Positions 31,996 through 44,639 are shown, numbered from the stretch's first letter. The stretch: DNA of 64,000 nt from Bactericera cockerelli (GCA_024516035.1 CM044964.1:30400966-30464965); one strand, 5' to 3'. Notes: generated by a model not told the origin, from the letters alone. A program made the numbers and translations.

Positions 31996-34304
31996 TGATT
32001 TATTTACAGTTCTTCATATAAATCTTATGTCAATAAAAAGCAAATGGGATCTCCTTCGTGTGAAGATTGAGCCAGTACTAAAGGAGTTGGACCTACTGAT
32101 CCTGACGGAAATCAAGGTCAACGAAGAAGAGGCAGTCGCTTACCAACTCGAAGGCTTCCAGCAGATGAGTAAGTGTAGAGTAGCCAGGTACCAGGGCGGG
32201 GGGGTAATGATCTTTTATAGAGATGGCATACAAGTAGAAAACTTGATGTACAACCTTGAGGAATCAGAGAGCCTGATTATCAAGGCTACTGACCCTCAAC
32301 GTAAATTAGAATGTGCTGTACTTGCTATTTACCGAGCCCCGAACTTAAACATAAATAAATTTCTGGACGACCTCAATTTCTGGCTTCAAAATGGTATTAG
32401 GAGAAATGAAAACGTACTAATAATTGGGGATATTAATGTTTGCATCCAAAAGAAAACAAATATTAACCAAAATTATTTAAATATTCTATACCAAAATACA
32501 CTATTACCACTAGTCCGAGAGCCCACTAGAGAGGAAATGTTAAGTGAAAGAGTAACCAGTTCTTGTTTGGATCACATTAATCTAAGGTTTAATAAACGGT
32601 TGAATCACACTGCAACAGTTATACACGATAAAGTGGCTGATCACTATTTTGTCGCTTTAAGAATATCTAGTACTCGACAAAATAATACTGTTAAAAAATC
32701 ACCTACTACTAAAACAATACTGGATAATAAAAAAGTTCAACAACTGATTAATAGTACTAATTGGGCTGAAATACAAGATAATGATGACCCAGAATACTTC
32801 TACTCAAAAATTGTCGAAAAATTTAATTTTATCTATGGATCATGTACGAAAACTATTAAATTAAAAGAGAAGGATTCCTATACACCGTGGGTAAATGAAA
32901 AAATAAGAAATGAGATCTCTTTAAAACAAAATCTACTTCGCGTGTGGCGAAACAACAAAAATAATATGTTCAACTATGAAAGATATAAAAATTAAAGAAA
33001 TACAGTAACTAATCTCATTAAAAAGAAAAGAGAATTTTCATGTATAAAAAGTTTTCCGAGGCAAAGGGGGACATGAGAAGAACCTGGACGCTGATCAACG
33101 AACTGATGGACAGGAAGAAGAAGGAGCCGCCAGAAGAAAAATTAAAAAAGAATTTTCAGACAAGTGATCTTTTGTCATTAGCCAATAAGTTTAATCAAAA
33201 CTTCATGAAACAAATTAGTGACATGCAGTCTAAAAATAGAGGCACTGATTTTTCCGTGAGTATGTTGAACTTTACTCCCCCATCTAATAACAGTTCTATG
33301 TTACTGAGAAAAGCAAATGAAAAAGACGTGGGAAAAATCCTTAAATCCATGAAAAAAACAGGAAAGGGAATTGATGGAATAAGAAATTTCGATATTATTA
33401 ATAATACCCCATTATACTTATCTATGTTAACACACCTTGTAAATTTAATTATAGATAAATCGTCCATGCCGGACATCTTAAAGATTTCTTGTGTTACGCC
33501 CATCTACAAAAAAAATAATATTGACGATGTTGCTAAATACAGGCCGGTTGGTTCGATGCCCATTATTGAGAAAATTTTGGAAAAACATTTGAATATTCAG
33601 ACCAAGAAATACCTTACTGCTAACAAAATACTACCTGAATTTCAACATGGTTTTCAAGCAGGTAAAAGTACTATGACTTTGTTAATGCAGTTTTCTGATC
33701 TCATAAACACTGCCCTGGACCAGAGAAACTGTGTAGTAATTGTATATTTAGATCTGAGCCTCGCTTTTGACACAATAAATCACTCCCTGCTGTGCAAAAA
33801 ACTAAAAGACACCGGTATCAACCATCCGCTGCTACTCCGCAACTTTTTTATCAACAGAAAACAAATAACACGAATAGGAGAAGTCCAAAGTGAGCCTGAA
33901 AATGTACTGCAGGGCCTAGTTCAGGGGGGGATTAATTCCCCTACCTGGTTCAATATCTACACATATGATGTACAGTACGTCAAACGAAAATGTTTGCTGA
34001 CGACTCTTGCATTATCTCAATCCATAAAGACCCCATAATTGCTATAAATAATGCTCAAACTGATTTTATCGAACTGCAAAAATACTTCTACGCAAATCAC
34101 ATTTATTTAAACGAAAAGAAAACCGCAACGATGATAATGGGTTTCGCCAGCAAACGAATAGACACTTCATCTCACAGGATCTATTGTCACAGCCGAGATT
34201 GTTTGGTAGGAAATACCTACGAGCATGCGCGGATATAGGGGGGGGGGGCACGGGGGGCACGTGCCCCCCCAGATTTTTTCGGTAAGCGGTTTCTCAAATT
34301 TCAT

Positions 34305-35030
34305 TATACTTAATCCCGTAAAAAAAAAGATCTCAATGAGTTATGGGGGCACGGGCCCCAAAATAATTCCCAATTCTAAGACTAGTCCCGTAAAAAAAAT
34401 GATCTCAATGAGTTAGGGGGGCACAGGCCCCAAAATAATTCCCAATTATAAGACTGATCCCGTATAAAAAAAAAATGATCTCAATGAGTTAGGGGGGCAC
34501 GGGCCCCAAAATAATTCCCAATTATAAGACTGATCCCGTAAAAAAAAATGATCTCAATGAGTTAGGGGGGCTCGGGCCCCAAAATAATTCCCAATTATAA
34601 GACTGATCCAGTAAAAAAAAAAGATCTCAATGAGTTATGAGCGCACGAATAGCTCAGTGGTTAAGCACTCGCTTGCCATGCGGAAGGTCCCGGGTTCGAA
34701 CCCCCGCGCCGACAAAAATTTGTATTCAAAATTTGGTTACAGTTGTTTGTAAGGGATACCTTCCGGTTCGCTCGTGTTGACCCAGCACCTAAATGGGAAG
34801 TATTGTGTCACTTCTCGCCCATCAGAGGGGAGGCATACTACGGGATGGGCAGGCTACAACACAGACCACAAGCGTCTACAGTAGCTCCTGTTTCATGGCT
34901 ACGAAACAAAAAAGGCTGTGAAACACTCATCTTTAAAAAAAAAAAAAAAAAAAAAAGTCCCGTAAAAAAAATGATCTCAATGAGTTAGGGGGGCACGGGC
35001 CCCAAAATAATTCCCAATTCTAAGACCAAT
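34305..35030. repeat. 72-75 bp tandem array inside the transposon
   Basis: Units begin CCCGTAAAAAAAATGATCTC, then AATGAGTTAGGGGGGCACGG and GCCCCAAAATAATTCCCAAT. About five copies lie before the SINE at 34640 and one after it at about 34959, showing that the SINE landed inside the array. Confidence 0.88.
34640..34957 (+). mobile_element. Full-length tRNA-Gly-like SINE with poly-A tail
   Basis: The head is GCACGAATAGCTCAGTGGTT, CTCGCTTGCCATGCGG (GCC anticodon position, as in tRNA-Gly) and the B box GGGTTCGAACCCC. A body of about 200 bp follows with TGGGAAGTATTGTGTCACTT and GTAGCTCCTGTTTCATGG, and a poly-A tail at 34935-34957. A decayed relative lies at 41931-42045. Acceptor-stem pairing is imperfect and the sequence runs on into the body, so it is not a tRNA gene. 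Confidence 0.85.
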
Positions 35031-35566
35031 AAGAAATAACTAAATAATAAAGTTGTCAAATCCACACAGATTGTCCGAGAAACCTGAAATTTTACCTAAT
35101 AGGTCCATTTGGATCAGGGAATATATCTCTAGGGTTCAGCTACACGGGGTAAGGACAAATAATGGATGGGTGACACACAAAAAAATCACATTTTTCGACC
35201 GAAATGGCATTTTTTTCTCAAAATTTGTCGTGACGGCGCCACGGCGGCGGCGTATCAACTCAAAAAGAGAAAGTTTTAAACAAGGGTTCAAGTTTTCATT
35301 TGAGATCACGAATTTCTGATGAGCCGTTCTTGAGCTATGTTGAGTAAGGACATAAAATGAATGGGTAAACAAAAAGTATTTACGTTTTTTGACCTGAATG
35401 ACATTTTTTCTTGAAATATGTCGTGACGAACTATCAACTCAAAGCGAGAGTGTTTTTGCAAGGGTTGGAGTTGACATATTGATCGCGAAATTCTGATGAG
35501 CCATTCTTGAGCTCCAGTAAGCAGTAAGGACAAGAAATGGATGGGTGACACAAAAAATATTGACAG

Positions 35567-35658
<92 letters not shown>

Positions 35659-35672
35659 AGGGGGGGGGTGTG
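35567..35672. repeat. (GT)n microsatellite
   Basis: Roughly 100 bp of GT dinucleotides, interrupted by AGGG and GGAGGGGG. Reading frames here give Cys/Val or His/Thr runs that are not proteins. Confidence 0.95.
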
Positions 35673-35940
35673 TGATAGGCTTGCGAAGCGGCGGGTGCAA
35701 CCCGCTAAGTTAGGTATATTGTGCGGTTGTGCCCCCCCAGTACAAGAGGGGTATATCCGCGCATGCCTACGAGCGAGGATGTTCGTGTCATCGGGCAGAT
35801 TACAATACAAAGGTAAAATATCTAGGCATGATTATCGATTCTGAATTTAAGATGAAAGACCATGTATACAATTTGAGCAAGAAACTTAGAATCGTGGACT
35901 ACAAATTCAAAAAATCTAGTGTAAACATCACACGACTTTC

Positions 35941-36556
35941 CTTATCATATTAGGAATGGGAACAGGACCAAAAGCCACTGGTGACTCAAAGGTAACAGTG
36001 AGCTAAAAATCAAAGCCAAATTCGTAATCAGCACCTCAAAATCATTGGATTTGATATGTCACAATCCCCATCTAGGATGAATAATAAAAAAGTTAGTCTG
36101 AGCGGCCCCCCCCAAAATACCGGTAAATTGGGGCCGAGGTCCAAAAAGTTCAAGATATCAAAAAAATGATAAGAAGAGACCCCTATTATTTTTTAAATCT
36201 AAGAAAATGTTGTTCTGTAACTTTTTTTGTATCTTTAACCAATTCATAGAAGTGGCGTTTGCGGCCAATATTTGCGGCCCTGCGGCCGCATTTTGCGGCC
36301 GATTTCAACCAAAAGTTTCGTGGTTCGTCTGGTGTATAAAATTGATTTGCATACCAAATTTCAAGTCTCTAGCTCTTACCGTTCTTGAGATATCCTGTTC
36401 ACAGACAGACAGACAGACAGACAGACGCACGGACCAATGGCTGAAAACAACTTTTTTGGTATCCTGAGGCTATGATTCGTCCAGAAATGTGAAAAACTGG
36501 GTAGGTCAAATTTTCGACGAATACAATACTTTCCTTATTATAGGATAAGGAAAGTA
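35941..36556. mobile_element. Dispersed repeat with CTTTCCTTAT ends, inserted in the LINE
   Basis: It starts with ACTTTCCTTATCATATTAGG and ends with ACTTTCCTTAT, then AGGATAAGGAAAGT. The internal words TGGTGACTCAA, TTCGTAATCAGCACCT and GGATTTGATATGTCACAATC recur at 47632-47730. Near its end is a (GACA)n run. LINE coding sequence lies on both sides. The superfamily is unknown. Confidence 0.7.
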
Positions 36557-36669
36557 AAAAACAAATGCTGACGCCCTCCCGTTCAGCACGAAGAAAATAA
36601 TTTACTTTTCACTAGTCGAGTCCTTGCTGAGATATGGTGCGCCCTTGTACACGTTTAGTCCTCAGTATG

Positions 36670-36769
36670 NNNNNNNNNNNNNNNNNNNNNNNNNNNNNNN
36701 NNNNNNNNNNNNNNNNNNNNNNNNNNNNNNNNNNNNNNNNNNNNNNNNNNNNNNNNNNNNNNNNNNNNN
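36670..36769. other. Assembly gap of 100 N
   Basis: Exactly 100 unresolved bases, the usual placeholder for a scaffold gap of unknown size. The LINE at 31996-36669 runs into it. Confidence 1.
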
Positions 36770-38555
36770 CAAGAACACTTTCTTTTACTAATTGTTTCCT
36801 TTTTCAAAAAAATTGTTTCTTTTTTTTACTAAATGTTTTCAATAGTTCGTTTCTTTTTCACAAATTGCTGCAATATTTGTGGGAAAGGGTTTACCTTAAT
36901 TGCCTTCATATTCATCGTCTGTTTCAGGAGTAACAGCTCCACCACTTGAAAGTTAACTATTTATTATTTATAATGTACAAATCTATCCTTTTTTTTTTGT
37001 TTTCTCACGTTACTTTTAGTATTAGGTTGTAAAAATAAAGTTAAAATAGCAATGATTTGTTATTAAGTTTATATTAGAAATCCAAAGTAATGTTAGGTAT
37101 AGATCAAGCCTACGAGCTTAGGCGAAACTCAAGTAGGTGAGTGGAATACTTTAAAGAATCTTAGTTTTATATAAAATATTACATACACCTAACGTTAAAA
37201 TAGCAATTGAAATGTGTGAAAATTCAGGAATTACCTATGACATGATTTTCCATTGATCAACCTTTACCCTTTGCCTATTTTAATTTTATTTTTTATTGAT
37301 TGTAAACCCACTATAAAATTTATAGTTTCAAATTTTATTTGTGTATATATTATATATATTATAATTCCTATTTCACTCTGTCGAATAAAACAAATTGCAA
37401 ACAAACCGTTTTATAAAATATGTAAAAGCATTCTTTTCTATTCCCAATACTTTTACTTGTGTGAAACAATAGAACCCACTTATACATAATATATTTTTAT
37501 ATAATTTGATAAATGCAAGATAAATTACTATTTTCAGAAGAAAAATGGTGCCTTGTATAGTATGAAGTCCCAAAACACTAACTTATGGTCTGTAAATTCT
37601 TTGTAATATATTTTTTCTAAACGAAAATCAAAATTTCCGAGCAAATGAAATCAAAAATACCTTATAAGCTAGTTTTAGTTCATTTTCTTTACTGTTAACC
37701 TCCACAATTTGACATCAACTCCCCCAAAATATGGTACAGCTTCACTATTTCCGTTTTTTTTTATTGAAAAAAAAAAAAATAGTTTATTTTTTTTATGTAC
37801 GAGTATTGAAATATTTTTTTTAGTTTAGAATTTTATTTTTAATAATTTCTAGTGTTATTTTCGGCTTAGTTTTCAAATGAGGCTGTGCAGTAGTTTTACT
37901 TTAAAATTATAATATTACTTTTAAGTCGTATAAATCTACTGCCGATTTTAGGTAAATCTATTCCTTTTTAAGATCTGATGGCCAGTTAAATTTATGATTA
38001 AATTCCCTCAAATAGAAAAATAGTACTGGGGTAGTGGTACTTCCAACAACTCACTTTTTTCAAACCTATTGTTGGTTGATTATTATTTTAAATTTTACAA
38101 TAATAGTTATTAAGTAGTAAGTTTATTAACATTGAGTGTGTGTGCTTGATAACCAAAGATATTTTCATTAGTTATAATAATAATTTTACTACCAAAAGCT
38201 CCAAAAAGTAAATTGAAAAAAAAAAAGGTTGGGAACAATGAAGAGGACAACAGATATGCGGGAGGTGTTTTACCTATAAGTTAATGAATTTGTATTTTAA
38301 TTAATAAATAAATAAATTAGAGTTTAGGTCATTTCCATAAAATAATTATAATACATGACAGGCTTTATCCAGTCTGTATACTATATTTACACATATAAGA
38401 TTCACATATTATTTTTGGTAACGAAGAAAATGTGAATATCTTGAGATAGTTTTTCCTTCTAATTACAGACAGACGACTGACTACATTCCTTATTGCCTGA
38501 ACTTACCTTTTTAAAATGGAACTTACTCTTTTCTTACTTATTAGACAGGGTGTTT
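36770..38555. other. AT-rich DNA without recognised features
   Basis: Homopolymer-rich noncoding sequence. Short open frames are Ile/Phe/Lys-rich and look random. No RNA gene, repeat array or inverted repeat was seen. Confidence 0.5.
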
Positions 38556-38559
38556 TTTA

Positions 38560-38735
38560 GCTTCATTCGCTGGAAACTCACAACCAGCTACGCACATTAA
38601 CCTCAACCAGCCTGGGTTGGGTCGAGAATAGCAAGCATCACGGGGGTTAGAACTTGACCCATCCAAGTCCTAACCTGGCTAGACGTTGTTTAACTACAGT
38701 GACAGAACGTGAGTTAGTGCATGTATTCAACTTGT
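38560..38735 (-). mobile_element. 5S-rRNA-headed SINE copy
   Basis: On the minus strand the head matches 5S rRNA: AGCCAACGACAAGTTGAATA, then TAGTTAAACAACGTC and GGTTAGGACTTGGATGGGT. The body shared with the tRNA-headed SINEs follows: CCCAACCCAGGCTGG, GAGGTTAATGTGCGTAGC and GTGAGTTTCCAGCG. The 5S part is the best preserved in the window, although it lacks the true 5S 3' end. Confidence 0.85.
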
Positions 38736-39049
38736 CGTTGGCTGAAATTTTCTTTTTACCTTATATAAATAGAACTATTTACTTGTTGGGTTTACCCTTC
38801 AAAATTTATGAACTGTTTAGAAAAAAATATCTCTAATAATGTTTTTAGTAAGGTAAGTGAAAGGTTTTTAATATTGCACTTTACCTATGCTTACCGATGA
38901 GCTTTACAAATGCACCACTTTTTTCTTCGCTTGACTTTGCACCTTTTTTCGATTCAAATCATATTGGATAGAAAACAAACAACACACAAAAACAAAAAAC
39001 CTGACAAACAACTGCATAAATCTTAGAATAAATGACATGACTTATTAAC

Positions 39050-40785
39050 AAATTATTATCATGAATGTGAACTTGAAAAACCTACATGACAAGACAACAC
39101 TTGACAGACTCAACAAAAATGTATTATGAAAATGAACCTGACAAATTATAAACAAAAGAGATGGTGAAAAAACCTACTTCCAAATGACAAATTTATACAA
39201 AAACTAACTTTTACATAGAGACAAACTTATACAAAACCTAACTATTTCAGAGAGACAAATTGTACAAAAAAATAAGAATTACAAAATTATACAAAAACTA
39301 ACTATTATAAGTGAGAAAACTATGTATGTATACAAAACCCACTTATTACCAAGTAACAAACTTATGCAAACATAAACTATTATCAATTGACAAACTTCTA
39401 CAAAACCTGACTATTAAAAAGTGACAAACTTATACAAACCTCAACTATTACCAAATGAACAACTTATTCAAAACCTAACTATCACTAAGTAACAAACTTA
39501 AACATTAACTGACTATTACAAAATAACAAACTTATACAAACCTAAACTAATAACAAGTTACAAAATTATACAAAACCTGATATTAAAAAGTGACAAGCGC
39601 GAAGGACCTGTTCTAATACAGAGTTAAAGCGCCAAATTTGAAGAAAAGAAAAAAACAAATTGAAACTTATACAGACCTCAACTATTACCAAATGACAAGG
39701 TTATAAAAAACTAATTATTACAAAGTAAAAAACTTATGCAAAACCTAAATATTACTAATTGACAAACTTATATTAACCCCAACTATCACCAAGTAACAAA
39801 CTTAGACAAAATCTGACTGTTACAAAGTGACAAACTTCTACAAACCTCAACTATTACCAAGTGAAGAACTTCTACAAAACCTGTTTATTAAAATGTGACA
39901 AACTTATACAGACCTTAACTTTTACCAAATGACAAACTTATACAAAACCGAACTATCACAAAGTGACAAACTTAGACAAACCTAACTACTATCACAAAGT
40001 GACAAACTTATACAAACCTCAACTATTACCAAGTGAAGAAATTCTACAAAACCTGACTATTAAAAAGTGACAAACTTATACAGACCTTAACTATTACCAA
40101 ATGACAAACTTATACAAAACCGAACTATTAAAAAGTGACAAACTGATACAGACCTTAACTATTACCAAATGACAAACTTATACAAAACCGAACTATCACA
40201 AAGTGACAAACTTATACAAACCTCAAATATTACAAAGTGAAGAACTTCTACAAAACCTGACTATTAAAAAGTGACAAACTTATACAAACCTCAACTATTA
40301 CCAAGTGAAGAAATTCTACAAAACCTGACTATTAAAAAAGTGACAAACTTATACAGACCTTAACTATTACCAAATGACAAACTTATACAAAACCGAACTA
40401 TTAAAAAGTGACAAACTGATACAGACCTTAACTATTACCAAATGACAAACTTATACAAAACCGAACTATCACAAAGTGACAAACTTATACAAACCTCAAA
40501 TATTACAAAGTGAAGAACTTCTACAAAACCTGACTATTAAAAAGTGACAAACTTATACAAACCTCAACTATTACCAAGTGAAGAAATTCTACAAAACCTG
40601 ACTATTAAAAAAGGACAAACTTATACAGACCTTAACTATTACCAAATGACAAACTTATACAAAACCGAACTATTAAAAAGTGACAAACTGATACAAACCA
40701 CAAATATTACCAAGTCGAAAACTTCTACAAATCCTTACTATTACCGTGTGACAAACACAAAAAACCTATCTATTACAAGACAAAG
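39050..40785. repeat. 34-bp minisatellite with about 272-bp higher-order unit
   Basis: The monomers are built from GTGACAAACTTATACAAACC and TCAACTATTACCAA with variants. The word AAGTGAAGAAATTCTAC recurs at 40031, 40303 and 40576, giving a higher-order period of about 272-273 bp, eight monomers. The left half is less regular, and a unique insert lies near 39595-39655. Confidence 0.9.
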
Positions 40786-40790
40786 CAAAC

Positions 40791-41578
40791 GAATTTGATG
40801 ATAGCTTATAAATCACAAATTGACTCTGACTCAGGTAATTTTTTTTATATTCATCCAAAAAGACAAGATTTCTCCCTAGCTTTTAAAAATTTATTGTTAT
40901 TTTTAATTTTAAGTGTTTTAGTATGTACCAGAAGATGCATTTTCTATTTTAAGCGCACATTTTTTTTACTTCTTCACATTTTTGGGCACAATTACCCGTA
41001 AATTCATTGTAAATAATTCACAATATATTTTGAAAAAATTCTGATTTCTTTGAACAAATTTAAGTTAACTTACACCTAATCTATCAATCATGTACATTTC
41101 TTAGAGACATTCATTTTTCATATGTTTTGGGACCTTCGATACTGCCAAGGTTACCTCCTTGAAAATTTACCAGCTATACAACATATTTTGCTTGTACGTA
41201 CTACGCATTTTTCCTCTCCATACGAAGTTTCATTGAAATAAAATATACCGATAAAAAAATAGCAACAACAAAAAGAAGAACCAAAATGTAAATAATTTGT
41301 TTGCAATTTTATTTGACACAGAAAAAAGGTTTTCTTTGACCAAGATATCAGTTTATTTATTTATTACAATATGTATTAGAGTTTTAATTTCTTCAATACT
41401 GTCCTGGTGTTTTCTTATTTATCTTATTCTATTTATTTTAGATACATAAGCTATCTTATTGACTTCTTTTATTTTTTACAGTTTCTTTTATTTTTTTCTT
41501 TTTACCCTGATAATTACCTACTGATAAGAGGATAAAACAGTCTATAAGAGGATAAAACAGGATTGAATTTGGGATAAT
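40791..41578. other. AT-rich DNA without recognised features
   Basis: No gene or clear repeat. A duplicated AGAGGATAAAACAG word lies just before the transposon at 41579. Confidence 0.5.
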
Positions 41579-43209
41579 ACACCCGTTAATGAAAGATTAC
41601 TGACGATATTTCCAGCCCGGATCTGCAATCCGTTTTTTCGGATTCGCCTTCGTAACTGCACAAAGTGATTTTTTGCAACTTTCCGAAAATGTCTGACTTT
41701 GGGTTATGCTTCAGGTCAGTGCTTTGTTCCTATTTAAAATGAGTTGATTCTGAACAATTCTGCAGAAAGCCAACAAAATTTCGATGTTTCTAGCTACACT
41801 CTCTGTTCTTTAAGGTTTGGTTTGTCATATTTTTTTAAACCTGAACAGAAAAAAAAACACACGAAAAACTTTTTTACTAAATAAAACACTCGATATTTGT
41901 GTTAGTATGTTCAATGAGAAACGATTAGAAGCGCACGATTAGCTCAATGGTAAGCTAGTCACTTGTCATGCGGAAGATCCCACCCCGGTCCGAATGACTA
42001 CAAAATAAAAAAGACTGTTGCCATTTTTTATTTAGCCATAGTACACACTATGGATTCTCCTCACACAAATTTTTGAAACCAATGTTTACTCTAGTACCTT
42101 AGTTCTAACTCAGAACTGTCCTTCTACCTTCTTGCCTCTCTCTCTCTCTCTTTCGCTCTCTGCCTCTCTCTCTCTCTCTTTCGCTCTCTGCTTCTCTTTT
42201 TCTCTCTCTCTCTTTCTCTCTCTCTCTCCCTTCTCAATTCCCTCAGAGGAACTGTTGGAAGTGGCGTCATCTTCCTGGATGCAAAGGTTGAACATCTTCA
42301 TCATGTTCCCTCGAATGTTGCGGAAGATTCCAGGTTTTTCTGTCAGGTCATCGAATGCCAACAGGATTCTTGCTACCAGATTCTGCTACTCTTGCGTCTC
42401 CAGTTCCCCACTGGTATATCGTAAACTATGTTTTTCACGTTATCCCAAATGTTCCAGTTGGCAGCTCCATATGCTAAATGCATATCTGCCATTTCAGCAT
42501 CCGAATAATAATAATTATGTAACTTGTACTAAAAAAAACTCAAGAAGTTTAAAGATAATATTTCATAGAATGCAGAAAAATATGCTTGAAAACTATCATC
42601 AAGAAACAAACAATCATTCATTTGACTGGCCTTTAATTTAAAGGAAAATAATTATCAGACATAAATAGCTAATTACTCTTTGAGTACAAGACGACCCTAC
42701 AGGGTCAACACTTTTAAGATTTTGAACATCATTTTTTGAGACTTACCTAGTTCGTTTTTCCAGAAGATCACGTGATAAAAAATCGTAAAATTATTTTTTA
42801 GCATCCTTGGGGAGGCCGCCAACTTTTATCAAACTTGCCCGTGTCTGTGCCAAAATTTGCTCGGCCAAATCTTGAGTGTTTCAAAGTGTAAAAAACTTAC
42901 ATGAGAATTTTTTTTCTATTCAGGTGTCAAAAAATATGATAAACCAAACCGTAAAAAACAAAGTAGTGTAGCTAGAAACATCGAAATTTTGTTGGCTTTC
43001 TGCAGAATTGATCAGAATCAACTCATCTTAAACAAGAAAAAAGTTCTGACCTGAAGAATAAACCAAAGTCGGACTTTTTCAGAAAGTTGCAAAAATTTAC
43101 TTTGTGCAGTTATAAAGGCGAATCCGAAAAAACGGATTGCAGATCCGGGCTGGAAATGTCGTCAGTAATCTACCATTAACGGGTGTAAACGTTTTTTTGG
43201 TCCACCCTG
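41579..43209 (-). mobile_element. Mariner-like element A, long TIRs, degraded
   Basis: The arms match element B at 59794-61978: CCCGTTAATG, GGATCTGCAATCC and TTTCTAGCTACACT, then the complement on the right, ending GGTCCACCCTG at 43209 followed by TA. The first 30 bp of the left terminus are lost. The minus-strand remnant at about 42240-42480 reads FDDLTEKPGIFRNIR and FNLCIQE, the C-terminal transposase block intact in B. A tRNA-like SINE copy (41931-42045) and a (CT)n run (42135-42232) have been inserted or expanded inside. Confidence 0.8.
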
Positions 43210-43384
43210 TATAATGTAATCCTTATTTTTAATTGGTACCTAATAGTTTGTGAGTTTATCTGCTTTCCCTTCAGCTTATAACATAAACATATTATATTGC
43301 ATGGAGGTTTTCTTCGGGAACATAATTAGGTCTGAATTATAAAACAGGAATATTATTTTTTTCTTTTTTTCAAGCGCTTTAACC

Positions 43385-43680
43385 TTCTCGACAGACAGGT
43401 CGTTCGCGCCGATTCCCTAATTTTAAATCATGTTGTAGAGTATAAGAGCTTTTAGGTATTGGAGCATAGAATCGACGCTCTTGGTACTGTCTGTCAGTGC
43501 CGGGGGAGCAGGGAGAGAGGCGCGGATGTTGGTGTGTAAGACAGTTAAATGTTTGGCCACATTGACAGGAGGGTGGAGGAGATCTTTTGAATAGAAAACT
43601 ATGTGTAGCACGTGTGTGTCCAATTCTCAATAAAATATTATTTATTTTACTGTCTCTCTCTACATGTAACAACTTCTTCA
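43385..43680 (-). pseudogene. LINE C-terminal remnant
   Basis: The minus strand reads ILLRIGHTRATHSFLFKRSP, PPSCQCGQ and LTH, which resembles the segment following RNase H in Jockey/I-like LINE ORF2 (RIGHTRLTHSYLL, then a CxC-type motif). It is isolated with no RT nearby, so it is a fragment. Confidence 0.65.
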
Positions 43681-43829
43681 TATCGACTGTCTCTATTAGA
43701 GGATTCCTAATTTTGAATTATGGGTTTGATTCTTTTTAATTTGTTTGAGTTCGGAACGTTATGCCAAACTTCTTGCCAGGAATCCTCAACGATTTTAAGG
43801 TATAAATTTAAGGTAAGTCATACTACTAT

Positions 43830-44505
43830 CCCTTGAGGCGAGCTATAGTGCACTATAGCTATAAAGAAGAACCTCAAGCTGCATACTCAGCTTTTGTAAA
43901 GTCCATGCAATTCAAGTGGACATATTTTCAAAGAGTACTCAATGATGATGAAAACGATTATCAGCCTTTGAGGGATATTATAAGATCAATCTTTTTGCCA
44001 GCGTTGTTTCATGTCCATGTTTCTGAAGATGAAGCTGATTTGTTTTCATTACCGGTAAAAAAGGTGGATTGGGAATCATTAATCCAAATGAAGTAGGACA
44101 GCTTAATTATAAAACGTCAAAAGAATATTCCTCCAGTATTCCTCCAGTATAGAGGTGATTTGGCAGTTCGAGGAGTGTGGGAGGCACAGAGGGAGGCATT
44201 GTTTGACATAATTACGTGTCGTGGACACAGATGCTCCCTCCTTTACCTCCCTCTCTGTCTCAACTGTACTTAAACAAGCAGAGGAAGAAAAGAAGACCAA
44301 ATACAAAGACACATGTGAGTTAAGGCACACTACGTTCAATCCCTTGGTGAAATCAGTGGATGGATCATTTGCACCACAATTCATTTCTTTCATCAAAGCT
44401 CTTGCGGAAAGGTTGACTGAAAAGATGGGAATGAATTATGGAAGAATGGTGGGATACTTAAGAACAAGAGTTGGAATAAGCATTGTAAGAGCGACGACCC
44501 CTTAA
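43830..44505 (+). pseudogene. Retroelement-like C-terminal fragment, multiply broken
   Basis: An open frame at 43833-44096 gives AYSAFVKSMQFKWTYFQRVL, LRDIIRSIFLPALFHV and DLFSLPVKKV. Shifted frames to 44505 give GDLAVRG and NYGRMVGYLRTRVGISIVRA. The pattern resembles the region behind the reverse transcriptase of retroelement proteins common in invertebrate genomes (HKWTYFMRT, LIPAL, LPVRMGGL, LRTRL). The class is uncertain and several stops break it. Confidence 0.5.
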
Positions 44506-44639
44506 ACAATGGCTAATTATATATTAGCGCTAGCTCTTTTAGCAGGATATTATATTTGGAATAAAATACCTTTATTAGTAGTATGTCTTTTATACTGCTA
44601 ACAGCATGCTATAAGTAGACCATAGCAGTCGAAAATACC

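Larger units (their letters stand above)
34224..35765. mobile_element. Non-autonomous DNA transposon with 8-bp target duplication
   Basis: The ends are CATGCGCGGATATA (34224-34237) and its exact complement (35752-35765). The flanking duplication CCTACGAG occurs at 34216-34223 and 35766-35773. Removing the element and one duplicate joins the LINE reading frame without shift. An 8-bp duplication fits hAT or P superfamilies, but the terminus is not the usual hAT CAGNG. The inside holds G/C-homopolymer subterminal blocks, a 72-75 bp tandem array, a nested SINE and a (GT)n run; no transposase. Confidence 0.88.
31996..36669 (+). pseudogene. APE-type LINE, interrupted by two insertions
   Basis: A non-LTR retrotransposon. 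Its endonuclease region (about 32000-32700) has LHINLMSIKSK, LDLLILTEIKV, GGGVMIFYRDG, LIIGDINV and a C-terminal CLDHI/KVADHYFV. A connector frame ends at 32992-32994, and the RT frame starts near 33040 with YRPVGSMPIIEKI, HGFQAGKST, YLDLSLAFDTINH and VLQGLVQGG, then shifts into the FADD frame at 33990. The RT thumb is cut by a DNA transposon at 34224-35765, resumes with KVKYLGMIIDSEFKMK, is cut again by a repeat at about 35941-36556, and resumes with KKIIYFSLVESLLRYG before the scaffold gap. A Jockey/CR1/I affinity is likely. Frameshifts and insertions make it inactive. Confidence 0.88.

Noticed and set aside
34640..34715. Functional tRNA-Gly gene
   Set aside because: Imperfect acceptor pairing and continuation into a SINE body with poly-A.
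35434..35844. Cys/Val- and His/Thr-rich frames
   Set aside because: Translation of a (GT)n microsatellite.
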